Part shown: piece after piece, positions 34,730 to 44,588 of the stretch
Layout: the number at the start of each line of letters is the position of its first letter
Numbering within the stretch: the first letter of the stretch is position 1
NCBI GenBank assembly: GCA_964503885.1
Contig: CAZDCD010000002.1
Span: forward strand, 62,001 to 126,000
Length of the DNA: 64,000 nucleotides
Origin: CAZDCD01 sp964503885
Lineage (GTDB): Bacteria > Bacteroidota > Bacteroidia > Bacteroidales > UBA10428
Reading direction: 5' to 3'
The notes under the pieces: generated by a model
What the model saw: the letters and a program-made list of their open reading frames with translations, nothing else
Told to the model about the DNA's origin: nothing
Databases searched by the model: none
Translations under genes and position numbers: made by a program

Positions 34730-37054
34730 TTATTTTTTTGTCTTCTTCTTTTTCAATGATTCTTCAATTATGTTATTCACCTCTTTAAAACTCAGGGATG
34801 CAGGTTCCATGCCCTTGGGAATCTTGAAGTTTTCTTTTCCGCGATTGATATACGGTCCCCACCTTCCATTTAACACTTTAAGTGTGGGATCTTCATTAAA
34901 CTCCTTGATTATCCTGTTCTTTGCGTTGGTTCTTTTTTCCTCTATCAGTTCAATGGCGCGTCCCGAATCAATGGTATAAGGATCATCCACACCGCGCTTC
35001 AGGGAATAGAACTGTCCGTTGTGCCGCACATAAGGACCGTATTTTCCTATACCTACAGTGAGGTCATGATCTTCATATGTACCAACGATCCGCGGAAGTC
35101 TGAACAATTGCAGGGCTTCTTCAAGGGTTATGGTTTCCAGGTTCTGGCCTTTCCGCAGGCTTGCAAATTTAGGTTTTTCACCTTCCTCTGATTGGGTATT
35201 TTCTCCGATCTGGGCAATGGCACCATAGCGTCCCATTTTTACCAGCAGCGGTTTCCCGGTTTCGGGATCGGTCCCCAGAATTCGCTCACCCTTGCTATAT
35301 TCCGACTCTTTGAGAGTCGTCTCTACCCGGGGATGGAACTTTGCATAGAATTTCCTGATCATATCGGTCCATTCCCTGTTTCCCAAAGCGATCTCATCAA
35401 ATTCCTTTTCCACGCTGGCCGTAAAATTAAAGTCGAGGATATCCTCAAAGTATTCCACGAGAAAGTCATTTACGATCAGTCCGATATTGTCAGGGAACAA
35501 TTTATTCTTTTCAGCGCCATAAAATTCTGTCTTTGTGGTTTCGGATATCTTACCCTTATCCAGGACCAGCGTTGCATATTTTCTTTCTGTACCCTCCTTA
35601 TCGTTTTTCAGCACATATCCGCGCTGCTGGATGGTTGAAATGGTCGGGGCGTAGGTCGATGGTCTGCCAATACCCAGCTCTTCGAGTTTTCTAACAAGAC
35701 TGGCTTCGGTATACCTGGGCGGATAATGGCTGAAGCGCTCCACTGCTTCTATTGTACTGTACCTAAGCATCTCACCTTTATTCGAAGGAGGTAGCAGGTT
35801 CTCGCCGCCTTTATCGGTATCGTCATCAGTCGATTCAATATATACCTTCAGAAAGCCGTCGAACTTGAGTACCTCACCTGTGGCGACAAAAACTTCTTCA
35901 GAATTTGATACTGTTATCGTCACATTGGTTTTTTCGAGCTGTGCATCACTCATCTGCGAAGCAATCGTACGTTTCCAGATCAGATCATATAGTTTTTTCT
36001 CCTGCACCGATCCGATGATTTCGGGCTTGTCGAGAAAAGTTGGCCTGATTGCTTCGTGGGCTTCCTGGGCACCTTTTGCCTTGGTTTTGAAATTCTTGAT
36101 ATTCACATACTTTTCACCGAACTCTTTACTGATGATCTTTTTTGCCGAGTTCAGTGCCAGTTGTGAAAGATTTACCGAATCGGTACGCATGTAAGTTATT
36201 TTCCCCGATTCGTATAGTTTCTGGGCGACCATCATCGTTTGTGCTACGGAAAAACCAAGTTTTCTGCTGGCTTCCTGTTGAAGCGTAGAGGTGGTAAATG
36301 GCGGAGAAGGAGATTTTCTTGAGGGTTTTGTGGTTATGTCTGAAATAACGAATTCAGCAGTTTTGCAAAGTTCAAGGAACACTCTGGCTTCTTTTGCAGT
36401 GGGATATTTCTTCTGAAGCTCCGCCTTCAGCATTGCGGATACATTATTTTTATCGGTAACCGGAAAAGTCCCCGTAATTTTAAATGATGGGGTACTTACA
36501 AACTGGTTGATCTCGCGTTCCCGGTCAACGATCAGCCTGACGGCAACCGACTGCACCCTTCCCGCCGAGAGCGAGGGTTTGATCTTTCGCCAGAGAATGG
36601 GAGAGATCTCAAAACCAACGATCCGGTCAAGTATCCTGCGGGCCTGTTGTGCATTTACAAGGTTGAAGTCAATTGAACGGAAAGACTGAATGGCATCCTG
36701 AATGGCGGTTTTGGTTATTTCATGAAAAACAATTCGTTTTGTTTTCCCGGGATCGAGTTTCAGCACTTCCGAAAGATGCCAGGCAATTGCTTCGCCTTCA
36801 CGGTCCTCATCAGAAGCCAGCCATATGGTTTCAGACTGTTCGACCAGCTTTTTCAGTTCGGCAACAATTTTTTTCTTGTCTTCCGGAACAATATAAACGG
36901 GTTTAAAATTGTTCTTAATATCGATTCCGAAATCCTTTTTTGAAAGATCGCGAACATGACCCATACTTGACTTGACCTGAAAATCCTTACCGAGAAATTT
37001 CTCGATGGTTTTTGCCTTGGCAGGAGACTCTACAATAACCAGATTATTGATCAT
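34730..37054 (-). CDS. topA: DNA topoisomerase I
   Basis: 774 residues from the ATG of MINNLVIVESPAKAKTI (a TTG six bases upstream is unlikely). The Toprim domain has VESPAKAK and the acidic SDEDREGEA. The active-site tyrosine is Tyr288 in GKITYMRTDS, and GRVQSVAVRLI is canonical. The C-terminus lacks C4 zinc fingers but carries repeats of the TopA C-terminal type (KMGRYGAIAQIG, GIGKYGPYVRHNGQFYSLK, NGRWGPYINRG), as in other Bacteroidota. It ends in a Lys-rich tail. It relaxes negative supercoils. Confidence 0.97.
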   Translation of the reverse strand: MINNLVIVESPAKAKTIEKFLGKDFQVKSSMGHVRDLSKKDFGIDIKNNFKPVYIVPEDKKKIVAELKKLVEQSETIWLASDEDREGEAIAWHLSEVLKLDPGKTKRIVFHEITKTAIQDAIQSFRSIDFNLVNAQQARRILDRIVGFEISPILWRKIKPSLSAGRVQSVAVRLIVDREREINQFVSTPSFKITGTFPVTDKNNVSAMLKAELQKKYPTAKEARVFLELCKTAEFVISDITTKPSRKSPSPPFTTSTLQQEASRKLGFSVAQTMMVAQKLYESGKITYMRTDSVNLSQLALNSAKKIISKEFGEKYVNIKNFKTKAKGAQEAHEAIRPTFLDKPEIIGSVQEKKLYDLIWKRTIASQMSDAQLEKTNVTITVSNSEEVFVATGEVLKFDGFLKVYIESTDDDTDKGGENLLPPSNKGEMLRYSTIEAVERFSHYPPRYTEASLVRKLEELGIGRPSTYAPTISTIQQRGYVLKNDKEGTERKYATLVLDKGKISETTKTEFYGAEKNKLFPDNIGLIVNDFLVEYFEDILDFNFTASVEKEFDEIALGNREWTDMIRKFYAKFHPRVETTLKESEYSKGERILGTDPETGKPLLVKMGRYGAIAQIGENTQSEEGEKPKFASLRKGQNLETITLEEALQLFRLPRIVGTYEDHDLTVGIGKYGPYVRHNGQFYSLKRGVDDPYTIDSGRAIELIEEKRTNAKNRIIKEFNEDPTLKVLNGRWGPYINRGKENFKIPKGMEPASLSFKEVNNIIEESLKKKKTKK

Positions 37055-37158
37055 GAACAAAAAAAATTAATATATCCGCAAAGTAAAGCAAATACACTAT
37101 TAAGTTCAAAGTTTTAATTCAAATATTATTATTTTTACGGCAAACGGGAGTCATTATC

Positions 37159-39516
37159 ATGAAAATAACGGTTAAGAACAGGAAAAGGTTCAGCACCATT
37201 TTTTGGGCGGTATTTGCTACCCTGTTATTATCCCCTGCATTGATCTTTTTCTTTGCCTCACTGGGAGCACTGGGGTATATGCCTGACATTGCTGCGCTCG
37301 AAAATCCGAAAATCGACCTGGCAACACAGGTGATTTCAGAGGATGGTGAAGTGCTCGGGAATTTCTATTTTCAGAATCTTAACCGTACCTTCATAGAATA
37401 TGATGATCTGCCTGCACACCTTGTGGATGCCTTGATCGCCACAGAAGATTACAGGTTCTACAAGCATTCGGGCATTGATCTGAAAGGGGTTTTCAGGGCA
37501 TTTGTATTCCTCGGCAAGAGGGGAGGAGGAAGCACCATAACCCAGCAGTTAGCCAAATTGCTGTTCCACGAGCAGCCTGAGACAGTATTGCAGCGGTTAA
37601 AGCAGAAAATCAAGGAATATATTATCGCCGTTAGGCTGGAAAAGGCATACACCAAGGCCGAAATCATAACCATGTACCTGAACCAGATTGATTTCCTGAA
37701 TAATGCTGTGGGAATAAAATCTGCAGCAAACGTATATTTTAATACGTCAACCGATTCCCTTAAAATAGAGCAGGGAGCCGTAATTGTTGGTATGGCCAAA
37801 AACCCCAGTTCCTATAATCCCAAACTTTATCCGGAACGATCACTGCGCAGAAGAAATGTGGTGCTCGATCAGATGGAGAAATACGGATACCTGAGTACAG
37901 AGGTCCATGATTCCCTGAGAAATCTTCCTCTTACCCTGAGATTCAGGAGGATATCGCATAATATGGGCCCGGCAACCTATTTCAGGGAGTACCTTAGAAG
38001 AACCCTGACTACACGTGAACCGCAACGGAAGAATTATTCGGATTACAGCGATTATAAGAAAGACTCTTCAAAATGGAGCGATGACCCGCTTCAGGGATGG
38101 TGCAAAAAAAACCGGAAACCGGACGGTGAACCTTATGACCTGTATACCGACGGACTGAGAATTTATACCACCATCAACTCAAAGATGCAGAGTTATGCCG
38201 AAAGGGCAGTAGAACATCAACTGGGCGGATTTTTGCAGCCGAAATTTAATATGGAGAAAAAGGGAAGAAAGAACGCTCCGTTCTCCAGCGATCTCAAGCA
38301 AAAGGATATAGACAGGATTTTACGCTGGTCAATGCTGAATTGCGACCTGGGCCGTTACCTGAGAAGTCAGGGCGTCTCACTTGATTCGATCTACAGGGTG
38401 TTCAACACCCCGAAACCTATGACGGTATTCTCATGGCACGGTGATATAGATACCATTATGTCTCCCCTGGATTCAATAAAATATTTCAAGAAATTTCTGC
38501 TGGCGGGATTTATGGCAATGGATCCTGTTTCAGGTTATGTGAAAGCATATGTGGGTGGAATTGATTTCAGGTATTTTAAATACGATCATGTGACGCAGGG
38601 AAAAAGACAGGCCGGATCAACCTTCAAGCCTTTTTTATATATTCTGGCCATGCAGGAAGGCTATTCTCCCTGTTATAAAGTGCCCAATGTTCCCCAGGTT
38701 TTTGAAACCCGTGATTCGGTATGGGCGCCCAGAACACTAAGCAGGCCACAGGACCTTAACCAGGAAAGAACACTCAGATGGGGACTTGCACGTTCCGAAA
38801 ATAACATATCTGCCTGGCTTGTTAAACGGTTTAAACCACAGCCCATTGCTGACATAGCCTATAAAATGGGAATCAAGAGTTACATCGATCCGGTACCCCC
38901 CATGATCTACGGAACTTCTGACATGTCGGTCGAGGAAATGGTAGCCTCATACGCCACTCTGGCGAATAAAGGCGTACATACCGAACCGGTGTATGTTACC
39001 CGAATCGAGGATAAGAACGGCAATATTCTTGCAACATTCACGCATGAACGCACAGAAGCCATCAACGAAAATACAGCTTACCTGATGATTAAGCTTATGG
39101 AAGGGGTCACTTCACCCAACCTGGGTGAAGGATATGTGCGCAGCGGAACCGCTGCCAGACTTCGGTACGGTGACTTTGGTTTTACAGGAGAAATTGCAGG
39201 TAAGACAGGTACTACACAGAACAATTCCGATGCATGGTTTATCGGGATAACACCAAAATTAATTGCGGGAACCTGGGTAGGGTGTGAAGACCGTTCGGTT
39301 CATTTCGAATCCTCACTGGGAGCCGGCGCTTCAGCGGCACTGCCGGTATGGGGATATTTTATGAAACAGGTTTATGCCGATCCTTCACTGGGGATTACAC
39401 AGGAAGATGTTTTTGTTCCCCCGCCTGATTTCAATTACGACCTCGACTGTGAATCGTATGATAAGAATTATGAGGTTCCTGTATTTGACGATTCCGACTT
39501 ACCGCCCTGGGATTAA
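37159..39516 (+). CDS. Class A penicillin-binding protein 1A
   Basis: 785 residues: a short cytoplasmic start, one transmembrane helix (about 13-35), a GT51 glycosyltransferase domain (ATEDYRFYKHSGIDLKG with the catalytic Glu, GGGSTITQQLAK) and a transpeptidase domain with Ser487 in GSTFKPF (SxxK), SENN (SxN) and Lys682 in GKTGTTQ (KTG). It polymerises and cross-links peptidoglycan at the inner membrane. It starts about 100 bases from the divergent topA start, so the two promoters share this spacer. Confidence 0.95.
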   Translation: MKITVKNRKRFSTIFWAVFATLLLSPALIFFFASLGALGYMPDIAALENPKIDLATQVISEDGEVLGNFYFQNLNRTFIEYDDLPAHLVDALIATEDYRFYKHSGIDLKGVFRAFVFLGKRGGGSTITQQLAKLLFHEQPETVLQRLKQKIKEYIIAVRLEKAYTKAEIITMYLNQIDFLNNAVGIKSAANVYFNTSTDSLKIEQGAVIVGMAKNPSSYNPKLYPERSLRRRNVVLDQMEKYGYLSTEVHDSLRNLPLTLRFRRISHNMGPATYFREYLRRTLTTREPQRKNYSDYSDYKKDSSKWSDDPLQGWCKKNRKPDGEPYDLYTDGLRIYTTINSKMQSYAERAVEHQLGGFLQPKFNMEKKGRKNAPFSSDLKQKDIDRILRWSMLNCDLGRYLRSQGVSLDSIYRVFNTPKPMTVFSWHGDIDTIMSPLDSIKYFKKFLLAGFMAMDPVSGYVKAYVGGIDFRYFKYDHVTQGKRQAGSTFKPFLYILAMQEGYSPCYKVPNVPQVFETRDSVWAPRTLSRPQDLNQERTLRWGLARSENNISAWLVKRFKPQPIADIAYKMGIKSYIDPVPPMIYGTSDMSVEEMVASYATLANKGVHTEPVYVTRIEDKNGNILATFTHERTEAINENTAYLMIKLMEGVTSPNLGEGYVRSGTAARLRYGDFGFTGEIAGKTGTTQNNSDAWFIGITPKLIAGTWVGCEDRSVHFESSLGAGASAALPVWGYFMKQVYADPSLGITQEDVFVPPPDFNYDLDCESYDKNYEVPVFDDSDLPPWD

Positions 39517-39552
39517 ACTCCCGGCTGATTTCTGAGAATATACGGAACGGGA

Positions 39553-40329
39553 CTAATTATTTTTGATATAGCTCAGTACCAATATCAACGTCGTGATTGT
39601 TGACAATGCAAGCGAAATATTGGGTATATTCAGCTTAAATGTCTTGCTTTTTATCGGTTCTACATACACAATATCGTTGGGTAGAAGAAAAAACCCGTTG
39701 GATGTAAGGATCTTCGAATCGGTTAAATCGAGCCTGAATGTAACAGTACCTGAAAATGTAGGTCTTAGCACGAGCACTTGTTTCCTGTTCCCGTAATCGG
39801 TAATATCTCCTGCCATACTTATAGCCTCAAGCACTGTAAGCTGATTGTTAAAATTGCGGTATACCCCGGGCCTGTTCACTTCACCCATTACCGTGAACTT
39901 AAATGAGATGAGCTTGACAATTATGGTTGCGTCCTTAAGGTATTGATCGGCGCGCTGCCTGATCGACTCTGTGGCTTTGTCAATGGTCATATCTACAATC
40001 TTTATCTTGCCCAGTACGGGTATTTCAACATACCCGGAATCATTTACCGAGTAGCCGTTTATGAACAGACTGGTCTCATTCTGAAACAGGTTTTGCTGAT
40101 AGTTCGCTGCGGTCTGGTTTATCAGATCGCTGACTTCCCTGTTTAAGGTATATACCTTAATGTATAAGATATCTTGTTTCTGGATCTTGTATTCAGGCTG
40201 GCTCATCTTGTAAAAACTGCTGTCGGCAGTTTTTTTTGTACCCTGAAGATATACAAGCTGGCGCTGGGAAGTACAGGAAAACAGGATAAGTAGTGAGACG
40301 GGTATAAAAGGAATGAATCTGGTTTTCAT
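39553..40329 (-). CDS. Wza-type polysaccharide export lipoprotein
   Basis: 258 residues from MKTRFIPFIPV; an upstream in-frame TTG is rejected. The lipobox is LLILFSC. The poly-export domain (YKIQKQDILYIKVY, GYVEIPVLGKIKI, ATIIVKL) and an SLBB-like part (TVMGEVNRPGVY, TVLEAISMAGDITDYGNRKQV) follow, and a C-terminal hydrophobic helix (about 236-255) could cross the outer membrane. Such proteins form the outer-membrane exit for capsule or exopolysaccharide. No Wzc-like kinase or glycosyltransferases lie next to it, so it may serve a distant locus. Confidence 0.85.
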   Translation of the reverse strand: MKTRFIPFIPVSLLILFSCTSQRQLVYLQGTKKTADSSFYKMSQPEYKIQKQDILYIKVYTLNREVSDLINQTAANYQQNLFQNETSLFINGYSVNDSGYVEIPVLGKIKIVDMTIDKATESIRQRADQYLKDATIIVKLISFKFTVMGEVNRPGVYRNFNNQLTVLEAISMAGDITDYGNRKQVLVLRPTFSGTVTFRLDLTDSKILTSNGFFLLPNDIVYVEPIKSKTFKLNIPNISLALSTITTLILVLSYIKNN

Positions 40330-40502
40330 AGTTGAATTATTCAAAGCACGAATTTAACAATCATGATTCTATAAATTGCAATTAAATGTGATTTTTGAAG
40401 TTCACATGGATATTTTTCAGGAACTTTTTCTCAAAAAATACGTAAAATATAAGAATAGAAACTTTTTTGTGGTTATTTTTGGATTGGAAATACAAAAGGC
40501 TT

Positions 40503-40862
40503 ATGAAAAGAATTATACTTTTTTCTGCTTCGCTTTTGTTCCTGGTGACGGCCATAAATTACAGCAATGCCGGTTATTCCGGTATTCCTGCTGATAATAT
40601 ACTCTCATCAGAACAAAGTGAATTGAATGTTTCGATCTACCCCAATCCGTTTACGGGGAATTATTTAACCATTGAAGCCAACAGAAATTTCCAGTCTATT
40701 GAAATACTGGATATTGTGGGCAAAGTCATTTACTTTGAAGAATTTGAATCGCTCATAACTAAAGCCAGCGTCAATCTCAACAATATTGACAGGGGAATGT
40801 ACATCGTACGGTTAAAGTTCGACGATAAAACATTTTATACGGAAAAGATCATTGTTAAATAA
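40503..40862 (+). CDS. Minimal type A T9SS C-terminal sorting-domain protein
   Basis: 119 residues: signal peptide (to about residue 23), a short linker, and then almost nothing but a T9SS type A sorting domain (about 40-119) with VSIYPNPF, IEILDIVGKVI, VNLNNIDRGMYIVRL and the final KIIVK. There is no cargo domain. A tiny CTD-only protein suggests a signalling or regulatory role like that reported for PorA of Porphyromonas gingivalis, which is inference. A TATTTTTG box at 40474-40481 could be its -7 element. The start is chosen at MKRIILF because it opens the signal peptide. A strong terminator follows. Confidence 0.85.
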   Translation: MKRIILFSASLLFLVTAINYSNAGYSGIPADNILSSEQSELNVSIYPNPFTGNYLTIEANRNFQSIEILDIVGKVIYFEEFESLITKASVNLNNIDRGMYIVRLKFDDKTFYTEKIIVK

Positions 40863-40883
40863 AATCAGATAAAAATCAATTCA

Positions 40884-40911
40884 AAAATGCCGGTTCTCCG
40901 GCATTTTTTTT
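40884..40911 (+). terminator. Rho-independent terminator after the CTD protein
   Basis: AAAATGCCGG (40884-40893), loop TTCT, and CCGGCATTTT (40898-40907), followed by more T. The upstream A-run also permits use from the minus strand. Confidence 0.9.
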
Positions 40912-41016
40912 GATCCCGCACTCAGAACTACTCACCATCGCCCAGCCTGACTATTCTGCCTGGCGTCAGCCACGTTCAATGACCTATGTTTTTTATCCAG
41001 CATCTATTCCAGCCAT

Positions 41017-41721
41017 TTAATTCCTCCTTCCGGCCAGCATAAAGATAAAATACAGCAGCATGGCAAGTGATGAAAGTGCAGCGATCACATAAGTATAGGC
41101 AGCCCACTTTAAAGCATCTTTTGCTTTGTCGTGTGTATTATAATTGGTAATACCCGCGTTATTCAGCCACAATAATGCTCTCCGGCTTGCATCGATCTCC
41201 ACCGGTAAAGTTACCAGGGCAAAAAGAGTAAACACGGCATAACACCCTATAATAATGTAGAGGGCTGTATTTATGGTGAAAAAATTACCGACAAAGAAAA
41301 CTCCGAAAAACATCATGATGAATATAAAGTTCATGATTTTACCGCTGACGTTCTGTAGCGGCACCAGAGCAGTACGGACTTTCAACATGCTATAGGCATG
41401 TGCGTGCTGTACTGCATGTCCGCATTCATGTGCTGCAACTGCCGCAGCCGCTATACTTTGTCCGGAATAGACATCCTGGCTGAGGTTCACTATTTTTGAT
41501 TCGGGATTGTAATTGTCGTTTAGCTGTCCCTGCACAGAAACCACTTTAACATCGGTAATGCCGTTTTCATAGAGCATTTTCTCCGCAACTTCCTTTCCGC
41601 TAATCCCATTCTTTGTGGGTATCTTGGAATATTTTCTGAAGCGTGATTTGAGCTGTCCGCCCACTATTGTACTCAACAGTAGAAATACAATAAAAATAAT
41701 GATGTAACCATATCCTATCAT
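41017..41721 (-). CDS. YugP-family membrane zinc metallopeptidase
   Basis: 234 residues. One N-terminal helix precedes a zinc-binding HECGHAVQHA (His98 and His102), then two hydrophobic helices (about 120-165), an acidic LPVEIDASRRAL segment that probably gives the third ligand, and a C-terminal membrane helix. This is the neutral zinc metallopeptidase (YugP, Zn_peptidase_2) family. The substrates are unknown; the active site probably faces membrane proteins. The 283 bases upstream to the next gene hold no feature I can support. Confidence 0.88.
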   Translation of the reverse strand: MIGYGYIIIFIVFLLLSTIVGGQLKSRFRKYSKIPTKNGISGKEVAEKMLYENGITDVKVVSVQGQLNDNYNPESKIVNLSQDVYSGQSIAAAAVAAHECGHAVQHAHAYSMLKVRTALVPLQNVSGKIMNFIFIMMFFGVFFVGNFFTINTALYIIIGCYAVFTLFALVTLPVEIDASRRALLWLNNAGITNYNTHDKAKDALKWAAYTYVIAALSSLAMLLYFIFMLAGRRN

Positions 41722-42004
41722 TGCAGTAAATATTAAAACGTCCTAATTTAAAACCAGGATATTTCTATCAAATTCTTTACCAAAAAGAGGCAGTCCTGTT
41801 TTTGTGACAAATTGACAGGATAAGATGCGATATGGCAGTATATGAGGTTTCAGAAAGACCTGAAAACAGGGTACTCAAAGCAGAATTTTTCTATGCAATT
41901 CCTAACATAGACCTCTGCCTGAATGTGCAAAAAAATGAGAAGTATCATATCGTTGATAGCGGGAAATGAATAAATTTAGCGGATCAAAATCAATATATGG
42001 CCAT

Positions 42005-43681
42005 ATGAAAAGAGTTGTAAGGTATTTACCGGTAATCCTGAGTATTTGTTTAATGCCTGGTTGTAAGCAATCTGTAACCTATAATGAAAGAGAAGCACAG
42101 GAATTTATCACGTCACTGGAGGACCAGATCATTCCTGCATATACTGCAATGAACAAGGCTTATTTTCAGGCCTCCGTTACAGGCACTGACGAAGATTACA
42201 GCAAAAGTTCAGACCTCGAGATTCGGTACTCTAAAATTTTGGCTGACAGCGTTAAATTCGGTAAGGTCGAAGGATTCCGTGAATCGGAAAAGATTCACGA
42301 TCAGTTGCTTAAAAGGGAACTTGACGTGCTGTACAATTCCATGATCGAATACCAGATAGATACACTGAAAATGGAGAAACTGATAAAAGCCCAGACCGAT
42401 CTTGAACAAAAGTTCTCTACATTCAGGGCTGAAATCAATGGAAAAAAAGTAACCGATAATGAAGTTGAGGACATACTGATCGCATCTACCGACTCAAAGC
42501 AGCTTGAAAGTGCATGGCTTGCCAGTAAAAAGATCGGCTCGGCCGTAGCTGATGACGTGAAACAGCTGGTATTGTTAAGAAATGAAATTGCCCGCGGGCT
42601 GGGATATAAAAATTTTCATGAAATGTCTCTAAGAATCAATGATCAGGATCCAGAAGAAGTGCAGCAGGTTTTCGATGAGCTTGATGAACTCACCGGAGCT
42701 GCTTTCAGATCGCTGAAAAATGAGATGGACAGTGTTCTTGCTATCAGGTATCATATCCGGAAGGATCAGCTCATGCCATGGCATTATCAGAACAGGTATT
42801 TCCAGGAAGCTCCGAAGATCTATGATATTGATCTTGATACGTATTACAAAGGAAAAGATATTCTGGCCATCGTTAAAAACTATTATGCCGGGATTGGTCT
42901 CGATGTCGAAGATATACTCAGCAGGAGCGACCTGTATGAAAAAGAGGGAAAAAACCAGCATGCATATTGCTCCTCCATTGATAAATCCGGTGATGTGAGG
43001 ATCCTGGCCAATATCCGTGATGACTATTACTGGACCAACACAATGCTCCATGAATTGGGTCACGCTGTTTATGATAAATACATCGATAAGGATCTTCCAT
43101 TCATTTTGCGCGATCCTGCCCATATTTTTACCACCGAAGCCATCGCTAATTTTTTCGGTGGTCTGGCCTCTAACCCGAAATGGATGATGAAGAGCCTGGA
43201 TTTACCGGAGGAAGAGGTTAAAAAGATCGCCCATGATGTTACGAACTATTCCAGGCTCGAAAAGCTTGTATTCAGCAGATGGAGCCAGGTTATGTTCAGG
43301 TTTGAAAAGAGCATGTATGAGAATCCGGACCAGGATCTGAATACCTTGTGGTGGGACCTTGTCGAAAAATACCAATTGCTGAATCGGCTCGAAAACAGGG
43401 ATGAACCCGACTGGGCTTCAAAAATACATATCGCCGTTTCACCGTGCTATTACCATAACTATTTACTGGGCGACCTGCTGGCAGCCCAAATTGATGCATA
43501 TATGGCTGCAAACATTATCGGGCATAAGGATCCATGTTATGTGGGCCATCCGGAAATAGGGGAATTTCTTATTGAAAAGATCTTTAAGCCGGGTGCAAGA
43601 TATTACTGGAACGATATGATTGAAAAAGCTACCGGTGAAAAATTAACTGCAAAGTACTATGCTGAGCAATATTTAGACTAA
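42005..43681 (+). CDS. M2-type (ACE-like) peptidyl-dipeptidase lipoprotein
   Basis: 558 residues from MKRVVRYLPVILSI, chosen over an ATG 39 bases upstream because it opens a signal peptide with lipobox LMPGC. The all-helical body has HELGHAVYD (His349, Glu350, His353) and Glu378 in TTEAIANFF as third zinc ligand, the spacing of peptidase family M2. It would remove dipeptides from C-termini in the periplasm or at the cell surface. The length is close to a single ACE domain. It stands alone and is followed by a terminator. Confidence 0.88.
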   Translation: MKRVVRYLPVILSICLMPGCKQSVTYNEREAQEFITSLEDQIIPAYTAMNKAYFQASVTGTDEDYSKSSDLEIRYSKILADSVKFGKVEGFRESEKIHDQLLKRELDVLYNSMIEYQIDTLKMEKLIKAQTDLEQKFSTFRAEINGKKVTDNEVEDILIASTDSKQLESAWLASKKIGSAVADDVKQLVLLRNEIARGLGYKNFHEMSLRINDQDPEEVQQVFDELDELTGAAFRSLKNEMDSVLAIRYHIRKDQLMPWHYQNRYFQEAPKIYDIDLDTYYKGKDILAIVKNYYAGIGLDVEDILSRSDLYEKEGKNQHAYCSSIDKSGDVRILANIRDDYYWTNTMLHELGHAVYDKYIDKDLPFILRDPAHIFTTEAIANFFGGLASNPKWMMKSLDLPEEEVKKIAHDVTNYSRLEKLVFSRWSQVMFRFEKSMYENPDQDLNTLWWDLVEKYQLLNRLENRDEPDWASKIHIAVSPCYYHNYLLGDLLAAQIDAYMAANIIGHKDPCYVGHPEIGEFLIEKIFKPGARYYWNDMIEKATGEKLTAKYYAEQYLD

Positions 43682-43753
43682 ATTTTATCCGGTCATTGAC
43701 CCCTGTTGAAGAATTAAGACAGAATAAACTGGAATTTCCAGGTAAAGAGAAAC

Positions 43754-43787
43754 CGTCACACCCCCGGGGTGATGACGATTTTTATTA
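43754..43787 (+). terminator. Terminator after the M2 peptidase
   Basis: CGTCACACCCC (43754-43764) pairs with the GGGGTG and TGACG segments (43766-43777) with one bulged A, followed by ATTTTTATT. It sits about 70 bases after the stop. Confidence 0.6.
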
Positions 43788-43809
43788 AACCTTTAACAGA
43801 TAAATAATT

Positions 43810-44544
43810 TTATTTTTTTAACGATGCTTTTGAAAATATATAATCGGGGATTTCGGTGTCGAATTTGATTGATTTGATAACAAATTCGGTGCCGTCGCCC
43901 TGTTTTAGCATATCCTTATATACAATGGTCATAGGAAACCACCGGCCCTGGATTTGCCTGGTATCCGAGAGTGTTGTTCTTTTAAGCAGCTGACCGCTTT
44001 TTGAATACATATCTTCCTTTAGCGGCACATAGCGTTCCGCATCGATCCAAATCTTCATTGAATGATATGCAACATCACTTACTTTAGCAGTGAGCTCAAG
44101 AACGTAACATGCTCTGTCACCTATATTTTCCCTGCCCGTTACCCTGGCCGAGTATATATCGGTTAATTTCCTGTCTTCCATCATGTCCTCGTATGATAGA
44201 TCCGAACCCATAACTGACTGCCGCAGCATGTGTCCTGAAATCTGAATGGTTCTGTCGGTTGACGGGGAATATATCCATAACTGGTTTTCAAGCTTCAGCA
44301 TCTTCGTACCCTGTTCTCGTGGCGGAGTCAGATATTCGGTAAATGATTTTTTAACCCCTGCTGAATAGGTAACAGAGGTTACGGTCCTGCTGATACGTTT
44401 CCCGTGGATGGTCATCGAGGATTCAAATTTCCGGTTTTCGGACGACATGTTTTTGTCAACCCGGTCCAGGATTTGTTCAGCATCTGGCTGATCATATGCA
44501 AAGAAACTGCTTAAAGTTGTTATAATTATCAGTATTGCTTTCAT
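43810..44544 (-). CDS. LolA-like outer-membrane lipoprotein-sorting protein
   Basis: 244 residues with a short N-terminal hydrophobic segment, then a LolA/LppX-type half-barrel: DAEQILDRVDKN, FESSMTIHG, EYLTPPREQGTKMLKLENQLWIYSPSTDR (seen across residues 70-100) and ACYVLELTAK. This COG2834 class is commonly encoded with FtsX-type ABC permeases, as here. It probably carries a lipid, lipoprotein or other hydrophobic cargo across the periplasm from the permease pair to the outer membrane. It is the last gene of the TetR-headed cluster. Confidence 0.85.
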   Translation of the reverse strand: MKAILIIITTLSSFFAYDQPDAEQILDRVDKNMSSENRKFESSMTIHGKRISRTVTSVTYSAGVKKSFTEYLTPPREQGTKMLKLENQLWIYSPSTDRTIQISGHMLRQSVMGSDLSYEDMMEDRKLTDIYSARVTGRENIGDRACYVLELTAKVSDVAYHSMKIWIDAERYVPLKEDMYSKSGQLLKRTTLSDTRQIQGRWFPMTIVYKDMLKQGDGTEFVIKSIKFDTEIPDYIFSKASLKK

Positions 44545-44588
44545 CTTTTATGTTGCTTTAGCGTTTAATATATCATAATCAAATGCTG

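Noticed and set aside
42629..43123. 164-residue minus-strand open frame inside the M2 peptidase gene
   Set aside because: It is a shadow of a conserved coding region covering its HExxH site.
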